A stretch of 37,508 nucleotides of DNA from a virus: positions 1-37,508 of IMG/VR virus record IMGVR_UViG_3300021962_010873. One strand, 5' to 3'. A program made the translations under genes and the position numbers. This document shows positions 1 through 8,824 of the stretch, in pieces (position 1 is the stretch's first letter; the number at the start of each line of letters is the position of its first letter). Below the pieces are notes generated by a model. It did no database searches and was not told where the DNA came from. It saw only the letters and a program-made list of their open reading frames with translations.

Positions 1-1
1 T

Positions 2-904
2 TATCAAGTATGGGGAACTGTTAAAAGAAATTCTGTTTCTGAAACTCAATCATCAAGGATAGAAAGTCTAAGAGATGGTAATTTGATAAATTTAGAGTAT
101 GCCGACTTAACTGATATGGCATCTTTAATTAGAATACTCAATAAAGTCCAACCTGATGAGGTTTATAATTTAGCAGCACAATCACATGTAAGAATCAGTT
201 TTGATCAACCTATATATACCGCAAATGTGACTGGTGTGGGAACTTTAAATTTACTAGAAGCAGTAAGATTGGTATCACCACACTCAAAAGTATATCAGGC
301 CTCGTCTTCTGAAATGTTTGGTAATTCTATTGACTATGACGGCTATCAAAGAGAAACAACTCCTTTAAATCCTGTTTCCCCTTATGGATGTGCTAAAGTT
401 TTTTCTTATAACATTTGTAGGAACTATAGAAATGCTTATGGAATGAAAATATGGAATGGAATATTATTCAATCATGAATCACCTAGAAGGGGTACTAACT
501 TTGTCACAAATAAGGTTGTTAAAGCTGCGGTCAGAATAAAACTTGGTCTACAAGATAAACTTCATATTGGAAATTTAGAAGCAACTAGAGATTGGGGACA
601 CGCAAAGGATTATGTTGAGGCGATGTGGATGATGTTACAAACTGATAATCCTGATGATTATGTTTGTGCGACTGGTGTATCTCACTCAGTAAAAGATTTA
701 TGTAAATATACCTTTTCTAAGTTGGGTTTAGATTACAAAGATTATGTAGTTGTTGATCAAAAACATTTTAGACCAGAGGAACTTCATGATCTTAAAGGTG
801 ACTCATCAAAAATGAGAAACTCACTATCTTGGGAACCAAAGTATACATTTGAATCCATGTTAGATGAAATGATAAATTATTGGGTAGAGTATTATGGAAA
901 ATAA
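2..904 (+). CDS. gmd: GDP-mannose 4,6-dehydratase (5' end outside window)
   Basis: This enzyme converts GDP-mannose to GDP-4-keto-6-deoxymannose, the first step towards GDP-fucose and related deoxysugars. The frame is open from base 2, so the gene begins before the window and the N-terminal Rossmann glycine loop is missing; the in-frame TTG at 83 is not a start. Visible family features are GTVKR near the beginning, the segment PDEVYNLAAQSHV, SSSEMFG, the catalytic YGCAK (Tyr-x3-Lys) and the typical FNHESPRRGTNFVT. The stop overlaps the next gene by 11 bp, so the two are very probably translated from one message. The family assignment is firm. The end product made by the phage is an inference from the neighbouring GDP-fucose synthase. 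Confidence 0.93.
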   Translation, partial: YQVWGTVKRNSVSETQSSRIESLRDGNLINLEYADLTDMASLIRILNKVQPDEVYNLAAQSHVRISFDQPIYTANVTGVGTLNLLEAVRLVSPHSKVYQASSSEMFGNSIDYDGYQRETTPLNPVSPYGCAKVFSYNICRNYRNAYGMKIWNGILFNHESPRRGTNFVTNKVVKAAVRIKLGLQDKLHIGNLEATRDWGHAKDYVEAMWMMLQTDNPDDYVCATGVSHSVKDLCKYTFSKLGLDYKDYVVVDQKHFRPEELHDLKGDSSKMRNSLSWEPKYTFESMLDEMINYWVEYYGK

Positions 905-1811
905 AATTTTAGTTACGGGAGGAAATGGCCTCGTTGGTTCTGAATTTATTGGGAATCATTATTTCAAACCGTCTTCCAAGGAGTATGATTTGGTTGACAC
1001 ACAACAAACATACAGACTGATGTTGAAAGGGTTTGACTCAGTAATTCATTGTGGAGCCAAAGTTGGGGGTGTTGGTGGAAATATGAATTTCAAAGGTGAT
1101 TTTTTTTATCAAAACATCATGATGAACACAAATGTAATAGAAGGAGCTAGACTTTCCAAAGTAAAAAATTTGGTCGCATTTCTTTCAACATGTGTGTTTC
1201 CTGACAATGTGGATTACCCATTGACAGAAAAAAAAATACACTTAGGACCACCTCATTTTTCCAACGATGCTTATGCCTACGCTAAAAGAATGACCGATAT
1301 ACAAATTCGAGCATACAAAGAACAATACGGTTTAAATTACAAATCAGTAATCCCCTCTAATATTTATGGACCAAATGACAATTATGATATTATAAATGGA
1401 CATGTACTACCTTCTTTAATACATAAATGTTATTTAGCAAGAGAAAATAAAACCCCTTTAAGTATTTGGGGATCAGGAAAACCATTAAGAGAGTTCATAT
1501 TTAGTAAAGATGTTGCTAAACTTACTGAGTGGGTACTTCACAATTACAACGAAAATGAACCAATAATATTATCTACCTCAGAAGAAGTTTCAATCAAACA
1601 AGTAGTAGACATTGTAGTTGAATTGATGAACTTCAAAGGGGAAGTAATTTTTGATTCGTCTAAACCTGACGGCCAGTATAGAAAACCAAGCGATAATTCA
1701 AAAATAAAACACTACCTACCCAATTTTAAATTCACACCACTTTATGAAGGTTTGAAAGAAACTATTGAGTATTTTGAAAAAAATTATAATGTTGTAAGAA
1801 AAAATGGATAA
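894..1811 (+). CDS. fcl: GDP-L-fucose synthase (epimerase/reductase)
   Basis: A short-chain dehydrogenase-type enzyme that would epimerise and reduce GDP-4-keto-6-deoxymannose to GDP-L-fucose. At residues 7-16 there is a TGGNGLVGSE nucleotide-binding loop. The catalytic residues are Ser98 (in FLSTCVFP), Tyr127 and Lys131 (YAYAK); each lies nine positions before the known E. coli triad Ser107/Tyr136/Lys140, so the active site looks intact. The 305-residue length is normal for the family. It overlaps the dehydratase before it and the cytidylyltransferase after it by a few bases, the layout of a translationally coupled operon. A closely related 4-reductase making a different 6-deoxysugar cannot be excluded from sequence alone. 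Confidence 0.88.
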   Translation: MENKILVTGGNGLVGSEFIGNHYFKPSSKEYDLVDTQQTYRLMLKGFDSVIHCGAKVGGVGGNMNFKGDFFYQNIMMNTNVIEGARLSKVKNLVAFLSTCVFPDNVDYPLTEKKIHLGPPHFSNDAYAYAKRMTDIQIRAYKEQYGLNYKSVIPSNIYGPNDNYDIINGHVLPSLIHKCYLARENKTPLSIWGSGKPLREFIFSKDVAKLTEWVLHNYNENEPIILSTSEEVSIKQVVDIVVELMNFKGEVIFDSSKPDGQYRKPSDNSKIKHYLPNFKFTPLYEGLKETIEYFEKNYNVVRKNG

Positions 1812-2250
1812 ACAAAAAAAAGTAATTGGGATAACATGTTCAACATTTGATCTTCTTCATACAGGTCATGTGATTATGTTAGAAGAATGTAAAAAATATT
1901 GTGATTATCTAATTTGCGCACTTCAAGTGGATCCAACATTAGATAGACCTGAAAAAAATAAACCAATCCAATCAATAGTCGAAAGATACTTACAACTTGA
2001 AGCTGTAAAACATGTTGATAAAATTATCCCCTATAGTACGGAAGAAGATTTGAAAACTATTTTTATGTCTTTAGATTTGAATGTTAGGATAATTGGTGAG
2101 GAGTATAAAGACCAAGAATTTACCGCAAAAAATATATGTCAAAAAAGAGGAATCAAATTGATCTATAATAAACGCGAACACGATTTTTCAACGACAAGTT
2201 TGAGAAAAAGGATTTATGAACAAGAATCCACTAAAAGATTTGTAAAATAA
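1804..2250 (+). CDS. Cytidylyltransferase-like nucleotidyltransferase
   Basis: A 148-residue enzyme of the HxGH nucleotidyltransferase superfamily, closest in pattern to glycerol-3-phosphate cytidylyltransferase (TagD type) and the RfaE C-terminal domain. The motif HTGH is at residues 19-22, ERYLQLEAV near 60-68, the RIIGEEYKD segment near 95-103, and the second signature FSTTSLRKR at 128-136. Such enzymes activate a small phosphorylated compound as a CDP or ADP derivative. Together with the two upstream sugar-nucleotide genes and two downstream glycosyltransferases, it suggests that an activated unit is being prepared for transfer to a glycan, teichoic-like polymer or virion protein. The actual substrate cannot be told from the sequence. 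Confidence 0.82.
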   Translation: MDKQKKVIGITCSTFDLLHTGHVIMLEECKKYCDYLICALQVDPTLDRPEKNKPIQSIVERYLQLEAVKHVDKIIPYSTEEDLKTIFMSLDLNVRIIGEEYKDQEFTAKNICQKRGIKLIYNKREHDFSTTSLRKRIYEQESTKRFVK

Positions 2251-2253
2251 AAT

Positions 2254-2985
2254 ATGCAAAGAAGAAAACCACAAACCACGGAAGTTAGTCCGTTAAAAAC
2301 TCAAACTAGAAAAGATTTGATAAACTCAGTGATTAAGAAAAAAAGTAAAAGTAAGTTTCTTACAGAAAACCAAAAAGAATACTACAACATCTTAGTTTCA
2401 AATCAGATCACAATTTGTTCAGGTCCAGCGGGTGTCGGTAAAAGTTACATAGCAATGAAAGCGGCTGTCGATTTATTGATGGAACCCGACAATGGTTATG
2501 AAAAAATTATCATAGTAAGACCAGCGGTAGAGGCCGAAGAAAAATTAGGAGCATTACCAGGAAATTTAGAAGAAAAATTAGACCCCTATATTTTTCCTTC
2601 ATATTACTTATTGAATAAAATCATAGGTAAGGAAGCTAGAGAAAAACTCAAAGAAACTGAAGTTATCGAGGTTTTTGCTTTGGCATACATGAGAGGTATG
2701 AATATAGATAATTCTATTTTAATATTTGAGGAAGCTCAAAACTCGACTCCGAACCAAATGAAACTTTTATTAACAAGAATTGGTTCTAACAGTAAATTTT
2801 TTATTTCGGGAGATTTGGAACAAACAGATCGATATAAAGATAAAAAACAATCAGGTCTTTATGATGCAATCACAAGATTCAACTTTATCAATGATATCGG
2901 AACTTTTGAATTCAACGAAAAAGATGTGGTAAGAAATCCATTAATTTCAAAAATATTAAAAAAATACGATGAGAATAGGGATTGA
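2254..2985 (+). CDS. phoH: PhoH-like P-loop ATPase
   Basis: A 243-residue PhoH-family protein, common in marine and T4-like phages. Walker A is GPAGVGKS at residues 57-64. The family-specific stretch RPAVEAEEKLGALPGN follows near 89-104. Walker B with the acidic pair is ILIFEE at 155-160, and SGDLEQTD near the C-terminal part matches the sensor region of the family. PhoH proteins are proposed to be RNA-related ATPases or helicases, sometimes linked to phosphate stress, but their phage role is not settled. The start lies 3 nt after the cytidylyltransferase stop and the gene overlaps the next one by 17 bp, so it sits inside the same operon. Confidence 0.9.
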   Translation: MQRRKPQTTEVSPLKTQTRKDLINSVIKKKSKSKFLTENQKEYYNILVSNQITICSGPAGVGKSYIAMKAAVDLLMEPDNGYEKIIIVRPAVEAEEKLGALPGNLEEKLDPYIFPSYYLLNKIIGKEAREKLKETEVIEVFALAYMRGMNIDNSILIFEEAQNSTPNQMKLLLTRIGSNSKFFISGDLEQTDRYKDKKQSGLYDAITRFNFINDIGTFEFNEKDVVRNPLISKILKKYDENRD

Positions 2986-3631
2986 TGTAAACGGTGTTCT
3001 AAGAGATACTCTTTCAAAATTTGATCAGTTGTATACAAAACACTTGATCGATAAAGAACAAGATGTTTTTTTAGGTCAAACTTTTGAACTTGACATGTCA
3101 GGTAATACTGAATTGATAGAGTCAAAAGAAAACAATTTTGAATACACAAAACTTTCTGAAGTTACTTCATTGGATTTCAAAAAACATTACACTTTCAAAA
3201 ATGATGAAGAATTGTTTAGCTTTATGTACGAGGAATATAGTATGGAGTTGTTTGGTCACGCACCCTCTTCGGAAATGACAACTTTCAATATATTGAATGA
3301 TCTATATTTTGAACTGAGGGAAAAAAATGATCTAATTATTGTATCAAGTGAAATTGGTAAATCGAAACCCTCAACTTTATTCTTTTTATCAAAATTTGGT
3401 TGTTTACTTGAAAGGGTCTTTTTTTTCAGCGAAGTTACAAAAAAATCAATGTGGAATGAAATAGACATTTTACTTACAGCTGATCCGACATTATTATTAG
3501 AAGTACCTGATGGAAAAATTGTAGTTAAATACAAAACATCTTACAATAAACACTTGAGTTCAGAATTAGAAATCAAATCTTTATCTGAGTTCAATGAAAT
3601 TTTAAAAACTATCGAGCAAAATGTTATTTAA
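2969..3631 (+). CDS. HAD-like protein of unknown substrate
   Basis: A 220-residue protein beginning MRIGIDVNGVLRDT, which resembles motif I of haloacid-dehalogenase phosphatases (normally DxDG). The second aspartate is replaced by Asn here (D-V-N-G). A possible motif II serine lies in LIIVSSEIG near residue 130, and ILLTADP near 170 could be motif IV. If it is a HAD member, its catalysis may be changed, because the residue that normally acts as general acid-base is Asn. It overlaps phoH upstream by 17 bp and the next small gene by 11 bp. The function is not assigned, and a nucleotidase-like or binding-only role are both possible. Confidence 0.6.
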   Translation: MRIGIDVNGVLRDTLSKFDQLYTKHLIDKEQDVFLGQTFELDMSGNTELIESKENNFEYTKLSEVTSLDFKKHYTFKNDEELFSFMYEEYSMELFGHAPSSEMTTFNILNDLYFELREKNDLIIVSSEIGKSKPSTLFFLSKFGCLLERVFFFSEVTKKSMWNEIDILLTADPTLLLEVPDGKIVVKYKTSYNKHLSSELEIKSLSEFNEILKTIEQNVI

Positions 3632-3878
3632 TACCTTTGGTGAAAATTATTACATTGATTTAGATAAACTTGAAAAAGAAATTGAGTTGAAGTCTTCTAC
3701 TGGCGAAACTCAGTTTCATTTGGTGAAGTATGAAATGATAAAAATGATGGTTGAGACTATTATAACCGAATCAGAATCGGTTGATGAAAAATTAGGACCA
3801 AGTAGTAGTGAACTTACCATACCATTCAAAATCGCATTTAACACCTTAAGAGTGAAAAACATAATAAACAAACTATAA
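3621..3878 (+). CDS. Hypothetical protein, 85 residues
   Basis: A small acidic, helical-looking protein starting MLFNTFGENYYIDLDKLEKEIE. I do not recognise a family. Overlapping the HAD-like gene by 11 bp and ending 6 nt before the next start, it fits the tight spacing of the operon, which supports it being a real gene. No signal peptide, membrane segment or metal-binding pattern is visible. Confidence 0.6.
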   Translation: MLFNTFGENYYIDLDKLEKEIELKSSTGETQFHLVKYEMIKMMVETIITESESVDEKLGPSSSELTIPFKIAFNTLRVKNIINKL

Positions 3879-3884
3879 AAAAAT

Positions 3885-4943
3885 ATGAGTACTGAAAATT
3901 ACGAAAAGTTGGAAAGGTCCATAAATAATATGAAAGAAAAACTTTCTAGAATTTATTTTATGGTGCAGGATACAAAAGGAAATGCAAAGGCATCTATAAA
4001 GTACATTTATCACATGGCATTGACTTTAAAAAATAATGGCTATAATGCAATCATTCTACATGAAAAACCTGAATATTTTGGCGTTTCTTCTTGGTTAGGT
4101 GATGAGTATATGACAAGATTGGAACACAGATCAATCGAGGGTACAAGTTTAGAGATTTCTCCCGATGATCTAATTATTATTCCTGAAATTTATGGATTTG
4201 TCATGGATCAAATAACAAAATTACCGTGTGGTAAAATAGTTTTAAGCCAAGCTTATGATCACATTTTTGAAACCCTACAACCAGGTCAATCTTGGCCTCA
4301 ATTAGGTTTTTACAAGTGTATTACCACTTCTAACAAACAAAAGGAATTAATCGAATCTGTGATGAGAAATGTTTCTGTGGATGTTGTAGAACCATTTATT
4401 TCTGACACATTCCAAAAAAATAATTTTCCACCCAAAACAATTGTTAATATCCACACGAGAGATCACAGGGATACAACTAATCTGATCAAAGCGTTTTATG
4501 TAAAGTTTCCCCAATATAGATGGATTACTTTCCGTGATTTGAGAGGACTTACAGAAAATGAATTTGCAGATGCCATGAAAGACAGTTTTGTGTCTATTTG
4601 GGTTGACCAATCATCATCTTATGGTACTTTTCCTTTGGAATCTATGAAGATGGGAATTCCTGTATTAGGTTTAGTTCCTGATATTGTACCTACTTGGATG
4701 AACGAAGATAATGGTTTATGGGTAAATAACAAAACAATAATTGTCGATGTTTTATCAGACATGATTCAGAATTGGTTGGAGGATAATTTAAATCCTGAAC
4801 TATTTGATAACATGGACAAAACAGTTGAGCAACTTCCAAATCAAGAAAAATTCGAGGAGGAAACTGTAAACTTATTTTCTAAAATATTCGAGGTAAGAAT
4901 TACTTCTTTCGAAGATCAACTATCTAAATTTGAAACAATATAA
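3885..4943 (+). CDS. GT-B type glycosyltransferase
   Basis: A 352-residue protein with the layout of a group 1 (GT4-like) glycosyltransferase. Near residues 23-60 there is an N-terminal Rossmann-like segment with a possible acceptor loop (YFMVQDTKGNAKASIKYI). In the C-terminal half, SSYGTFPLESMKMGIPVLG (about 244-262) is the donor-phosphate binding motif, with Glu252 as the expected conserved acid. A downstream NEDNGLWVNN segment is also typical. It is followed 2 nt later by a GT-A family 2 enzyme, and together with the sugar-nucleotide genes upstream it completes a glycosylation cassette. The donor may be GDP-fucose or GDP-mannose, an inference from the operon only. Confidence 0.8.
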   Translation: MSTENYEKLERSINNMKEKLSRIYFMVQDTKGNAKASIKYIYHMALTLKNNGYNAIILHEKPEYFGVSSWLGDEYMTRLEHRSIEGTSLEISPDDLIIIPEIYGFVMDQITKLPCGKIVLSQAYDHIFETLQPGQSWPQLGFYKCITTSNKQKELIESVMRNVSVDVVEPFISDTFQKNNFPPKTIVNIHTRDHRDTTNLIKAFYVKFPQYRWITFRDLRGLTENEFADAMKDSFVSIWVDQSSSYGTFPLESMKMGIPVLGLVPDIVPTWMNEDNGLWVNNKTIIVDVLSDMIQNWLEDNLNPELFDNMDKTVEQLPNQEKFEEETVNLFSKIFEVRITSFEDQLSKFETI

Positions 4944-4945
4944 TT

Positions 4946-5749
4946 ATGAATACTAATAAAATATCAATCATACTTCCTATCAAATCGGCAAAAGCGATTG
5001 GTTTCGAAGATTTTTTCACAAAAGCAATTACATCTGTAAAATTTCAAAAAGAGTATCTCCAAGAATTAATAATTGTTCATGGTGTAGAAGACGCTTTATC
5101 CAATTTTTTATCGGAGTATAATTTTGAAGACCTAAATGTTCGTTTGGAACCTTGGTCTGATTCACCAAGTTTTTCAAAACAGGTAAACCATGGGGTAGAA
5201 ATTTCAACGGGAGATTGGTGTTCTATTTTAGAGTTTGATGATGAGTACTCTAATATTTGGTTCAAAAACGCAACTAAATATATGTATATTTATAAAGATG
5301 TAGATTGTTTTCTACCTATAGTTGTTGATGTTGATGATAAATTAGTTTTTGCGGGTTTTACAAATGAAGCCACTTTTGCTGCGAATGTTTCGAACGAGAT
5401 TGGTATTTTGACAAATGAGACTTTACAGACCTTTCAAAATTTTCAAATTTCAGGTATGGTTTTCAGTAAAGAAAAATTCTTGGAATTTGGTGGTTTGAAG
5501 TCTAACTTAAAGTTGACATTTGGGTATGAGTTATTTTTAAGACTTACTTTCAATTCATTGAAGATTATGACAATTCCTAGAATTGGATATAAACATATGA
5601 ATTTGAGAGAGGGTTCTATTTTTTGGAACTACAAAAATGGGGACGACAAAATGTCTCAAGATGAGGCAAAATTTTGGATTGAATCCGCAAAAAAAGAGTA
5701 TTTCTACAACAATGACAGAGAAATAAAATATGAACCCCAAGATATTTAA
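4946..5749 (+). CDS. Family 2 (GT-A) glycosyltransferase-like protein
   Basis: A 267-residue protein with the N-terminal beta-strand KISIILPIKSAKA typical of family 2 transferases. Next come LIIVHGVED, the substrate-loop region ISTGDWCSILEFDDE (about 86-100) whose FDDE is the likely metal-binding DxD equivalent, and a helix with GGLKSNLKLTFGYELFLRL (about 177-195) matching the catalytic-base region. The fold assignment is fairly strong; donor and acceptor are unknown. The gene begins 2 nt after the GT-B gene and its stop overlaps the sigma-factor start by one base, so the glycosylation cassette reads straight into the late sigma gene. Confidence 0.75.
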   Translation: MNTNKISIILPIKSAKAIGFEDFFTKAITSVKFQKEYLQELIIVHGVEDALSNFLSEYNFEDLNVRLEPWSDSPSFSKQVNHGVEISTGDWCSILEFDDEYSNIWFKNATKYMYIYKDVDCFLPIVVDVDDKLVFAGFTNEATFAANVSNEIGILTNETLQTFQNFQISGMVFSKEKFLEFGGLKSNLKLTFGYELFLRLTFNSLKIMTIPRIGYKHMNLREGSIFWNYKNGDDKMSQDEAKFWIESAKKEYFYNNDREIKYEPQDI

Positions 5750-6492
5750 TGTCGGAAAATGAAACAGTTATTATAGTAGAAAAGAAAAAGAAAGGTAGAA
5801 AACCAACAACAAATAATTATTTTGACGAAAGAGAAGAGACAGCGGTAAAATTATTTTTGGTAGCAGAAACTCACGAAGAAAAAAATAAAATTTATAATGA
5901 GTTTTTAAGAGAACCTTTAGATAAAATGATATCTTCAATAATTAGAAGGTATAAATTGTACAGGAAGGATATGAATTACGAAGAAATTCATGTTGACACC
6001 CACTCCTTTCTTATGACAAAAATTGATAAGTTTAAGCCTTCCAAAGAGAAGAAGGCTTATTCTTATTTTGGTACAATATGTAAAAATTATTTGATGGGTC
6101 AAATAATGAAAGATCAGAAGGAAATGAACCGAAAAATATCATACGAAGATATTTCATCTGATTTGTCAAATAGACCAGATTTTTCATATACCATAGACCA
6201 AGATGATGTTAATTCTGAAATCATAATAAAAAAATTTTTAGAAAGATTAAGAGTAAACCTAGAAGAATCTAATGAGAATGATCAGGAACAAAAATTAGGA
6301 TCCGCAATTTATGACCTTTTTGAAAATTACAATTTAATTTTTCCCGATAGTAACAATAATAAGTTTAATAAAAACATCATATTATTCGAGCTTAGGGAAA
6401 TGACAAATTTATCAACCAAAGAAATTAGAACTTCCATCAAAAAATATAAAAAAATGTATTTTGATTTAGTACAAGAATTATTGAAAGATTAA
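5749..6492 (+). CDS. gp55-like late-transcription sigma factor
   Basis: A 247-residue protein resembling T4 gp55, the minimal sigma factor that directs host RNA polymerase to late promoters. A Lys-rich start (EKKKKGRKPT) is followed by a sigma region 2-like block at about 84-125: YEEIHVDTHSFLMTKIDKF, then KKAYSYFGTICKNYLMGQI, where the aromatic, Gly-containing helix contacts core polymerase and the -10 region. The C-terminal helices (about 205-247) could contact the core flap. It stands between the glycosylation operon and the virion genes. The recurring RTATTTAT motif described at many virion genes here is the natural candidate for its recognition sequence, which is an inference. Confidence 0.8.
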   Translation: MSENETVIIVEKKKKGRKPTTNNYFDEREETAVKLFLVAETHEEKNKIYNEFLREPLDKMISSIIRRYKLYRKDMNYEEIHVDTHSFLMTKIDKFKPSKEKKAYSYFGTICKNYLMGQIMKDQKEMNRKISYEDISSDLSNRPDFSYTIDQDDVNSEIIIKKFLERLRVNLEESNENDQEQKLGSAIYDLFENYNLIFPDSNNNKFNKNIILFELREMTNLSTKEIRTSIKKYKKMYFDLVQELLKD

Positions 6493-6499
6493 TATTTAT
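6492..6499 (+). promoter_or_regulatory. RTATTTAT motif, putative late promoter
   Basis: ATATTTAT, 4 nt before the ATG of the 121-residue gene at 6504. If it is a -10 element, transcription would start at or inside the start codon, giving a nearly leaderless message. Confidence 0.45.
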
Positions 6500-6503
6500 T
6501 GAT

Positions 6504-6869
6504 ATGCCAAGACCTCAAAAAAAAGAAATTAATTTAAGTAAAGAATCCATGTTGTCTCTAATGCAAGAGATATATAATGAACTTGTTGAGCAAAGGTCGA
6601 CTGCAATTAGAATACAAAACAAAATGTTGACAATGATGAAAGAACCTGAAGATATGACTCTAATTGGTCCTGTAATCGAAAAACAACAAAAAATTATTAA
6701 CGACTGTGTCGAAAAAAAATTAACTCTATCTAAATTACAGTCACAAATGTGGCAAAAAAGTAGTGACAAGGAACAAGATTTCACTTTGTCTGATTTAGAC
6801 ATGGATGATGTTGCATTTCAAAACCTACTAAAAAAAGATATCGATGGTGATGGAAAATATAAAATGTAA
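6504..6869 (+). CDS. Hypothetical protein, 121 residues
   Basis: A mostly helical, charged protein (MPRPQKKEINLSKESM) with probable coiled-coil stretches between about residues 12 and 90. The C-terminus ends in DIDGDGKYKM, which looks like a calcium-loop fragment but is too short to call. It is the first gene after the sigma factor and carries its own RTATTTAT motif, so it is likely a late gene. By position it could be a small virion or assembly protein. No family is recognised. Confidence 0.65.
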   Translation: MPRPQKKEINLSKESMLSLMQEIYNELVEQRSTAIRIQNKMLTMMKEPEDMTLIGPVIEKQQKIINDCVEKKLTLSKLQSQMWQKSSDKEQDFTLSDLDMDDVAFQNLLKKDIDGDGKYKM

Positions 6870-6880
6870 AAACTATTCAT

Positions 6881-8824
6881 ATGGCTATAGATGTAAATCA
6901 AGATGTCAAAGAGATCTCCAACCAAGTCACCAATTATCAAGAATATAAAGAACTCAAAGAAAGTTACGATGAATTAAAAAAAGAGTTTGGAGATTCATTT
7001 GAAAAGGATTATAAAGAGATAAAAAAACAATTAGATCAGTATAACAGAAAAAAAAGAAAACAAGATAGTAGTTGTACTCCTTTCATAAAACATTTAGTAA
7101 CACAATTACAAAAACTCAAAGGATCAGGTTTAGATACTGATAAGTTTGTAAAAAAACTTTATATTGACTCAATAAAAAAATCTAAAAAAAATTTAGGTGA
7201 AGTTTTTGTAAAACTTTGTCAAGAATTTCTTAATTGTGGAGAAAATCAATCATACAAATTCAATACAACTTTTTACATACCAGTAGAATCTGTTGATCTA
7301 TTTGGTATATTACAAAATTCACCCACGGATAAAATTGGTAAATTCTATTACGAAGAACAAAAACAAGATTATACGCTTTATCAACAAAACCCAACATTGA
7401 ATCCTTATTCAATGAACAGAGAACTTTACAATAGAACTCAAAATTTGAACCAACCATTTTCCGTTCAAACAGGAACTGCTTACCAAGGGACCTCAACTCA
7501 AAGTCTTTTTGACATTACATATGTTGAGAATTATGTCGATCAAAACAATCAAGTTATAAATGGAAATTTTTTCAAGGTAGAGTTAAAACCAAGACAAACA
7601 TTTCCAACGGTAAATGAGTTTTTGAATGATTATTTTTCTTCAATTAATATTATAGAATTTAAAACATTATTTACTTATTTATTGGATTTTAGTACCGGAG
7701 TTCTTTCGTTTGGTCAAAATCAAGGTAGAAGTAAATTGTTAGCAATTCAAAAAATGATGGCAATCAATAACAGACTTTCTTGTGTGTGTTTGGATAATCA
7801 AAAAGAAATTTCGGTAAATGGAAATGCAAAACTATCAGAAATTGATAACATCAATGATTCTTTTTATGAATTAGATGAGGTAGATTTAAGAATTATTGAA
7901 CAAAATATATCAAACATAAAACTTGGTGTAATTGAATTTGAGGACTGTGAAAATTTACAAATACCTCTAAATTTAGATGCCTCTTTAGTTGCTTTAGATA
8001 ATTTAACATTCAATGAAGATACAAATAATGTAAATGAAATTGATGATGCACTAAACATAATTTACCCAGCAACAGATCAAACTTTCAAACCATCACTTGA
8101 TCAGAATTTCTTGAGTCAATTTTTGAATGCTCTGATGGCCACCATATATTCTCCCAAAGCCATATTACCACTTATGATTATGGTTTACGCAACAGATCAA
8201 CCAATACCTAATGTTAAAAATATAGATGATTTTGCATCACGAGCGTTTAGAAAATTTTATCTCGACTATTTCTTATCTTTAACTGGTGAGCTTACTAAAG
8301 AAATATTTTTACAATTAAGAAAAGAAATAATTAAGTTAACTGAATTCATATCAAATGAAATAACAGATGAAAAAAGAGAACGAACAACTAAAGCAATTTT
8401 GGCAATTATTACATTGATTGGTACTGCAAGAAATTTTGTGTTAGATTTCCGAGAATGTAAATCGTGTATTAATGAGTTATTCAAGTTACTAAATACTGCA
8501 ATACAACTACAATCAGCAGCATTACTAAATAGAGGGAAAGATATACCGCTACCTTTGTTACGAGCGGCTAAAGCACTTGATGGATATTCGACGGATCGTG
8601 CAGTTATAGAAGCGGTAAACAATTTGAGACAAATCGGTGTACCAACAGGACCTATGCCAGATGGAAGTCCGAACAAATTTATCGCATCAGTTTATGCTAT
8701 GTTTAAAGGTCAAGCAGATGAAAGGGCAAAAAATGAAAAAGTTGTGACTGCAGTTGAGGAACTAACCGTTGTCCCTTATGTCAACATAACAATACCAAAA
8801 AAATCATATGGAAAATCAATTTGA
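6881..8824 (+). CDS. Large probable virion structural protein, 647 residues
   Basis: I do not recognise this protein. Residues 1-110 are highly charged and helical (for example YKELKESYDELKKEFGDSF), consistent with coiled coil. The middle (about 120-400) is rich in Asn, Gln and aromatic residues, as in structural beta proteins. The C-terminal part (about 410-620) is helical again with long leucine-containing helices. No catalytic motif is visible. Its size, its place directly before a baseplate hub gene and its overlap of 17 bp with the following small gene argue for a baseplate or tail component. That role is inference from context only. Confidence 0.7.
   Translation: MAIDVNQDVKEISNQVTNYQEYKELKESYDELKKEFGDSFEKDYKEIKKQLDQYNRKKRKQDSSCTPFIKHLVTQLQKLKGSGLDTDKFVKKLYIDSIKKSKKNLGEVFVKLCQEFLNCGENQSYKFNTTFYIPVESVDLFGILQNSPTDKIGKFYYEEQKQDYTLYQQNPTLNPYSMNRELYNRTQNLNQPFSVQTGTAYQGTSTQSLFDITYVENYVDQNNQVINGNFFKVELKPRQTFPTVNEFLNDYFSSINIIEFKTLFTYLLDFSTGVLSFGQNQGRSKLLAIQKMMAINNRLSCVCLDNQKEISVNGNAKLSEIDNINDSFYELDEVDLRIIEQNISNIKLGVIEFEDCENLQIPLNLDASLVALDNLTFNEDTNNVNEIDDALNIIYPATDQTFKPSLDQNFLSQFLNALMATIYSPKAILPLMIMVYATDQPIPNVKNIDDFASRAFRKFYLDYFLSLTGELTKEIFLQLRKEIIKLTEFISNEITDEKRERTTKAILAIITLIGTARNFVLDFRECKSCINELFKLLNTAIQLQSAALLNRGKDIPLPLLRAAKALDGYSTDRAVIEAVNNLRQIGVPTGPMPDGSPNKFIASVYAMFKGQADERAKNEKVVTAVEELTVVPYVNITIPKKSYGKSI

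Noticed and set aside
83-85. TTG 83 as start of the dehydratase
   Set aside because: The frame is open from base 2 with family-typical residues (GTVKR) upstream, so the gene begins outside the window.
6839-6866. DIDGDGKY as an EF-hand calcium loop
   Set aside because: Only a part of the loop at the very end of the protein, without the flanking helix pair.
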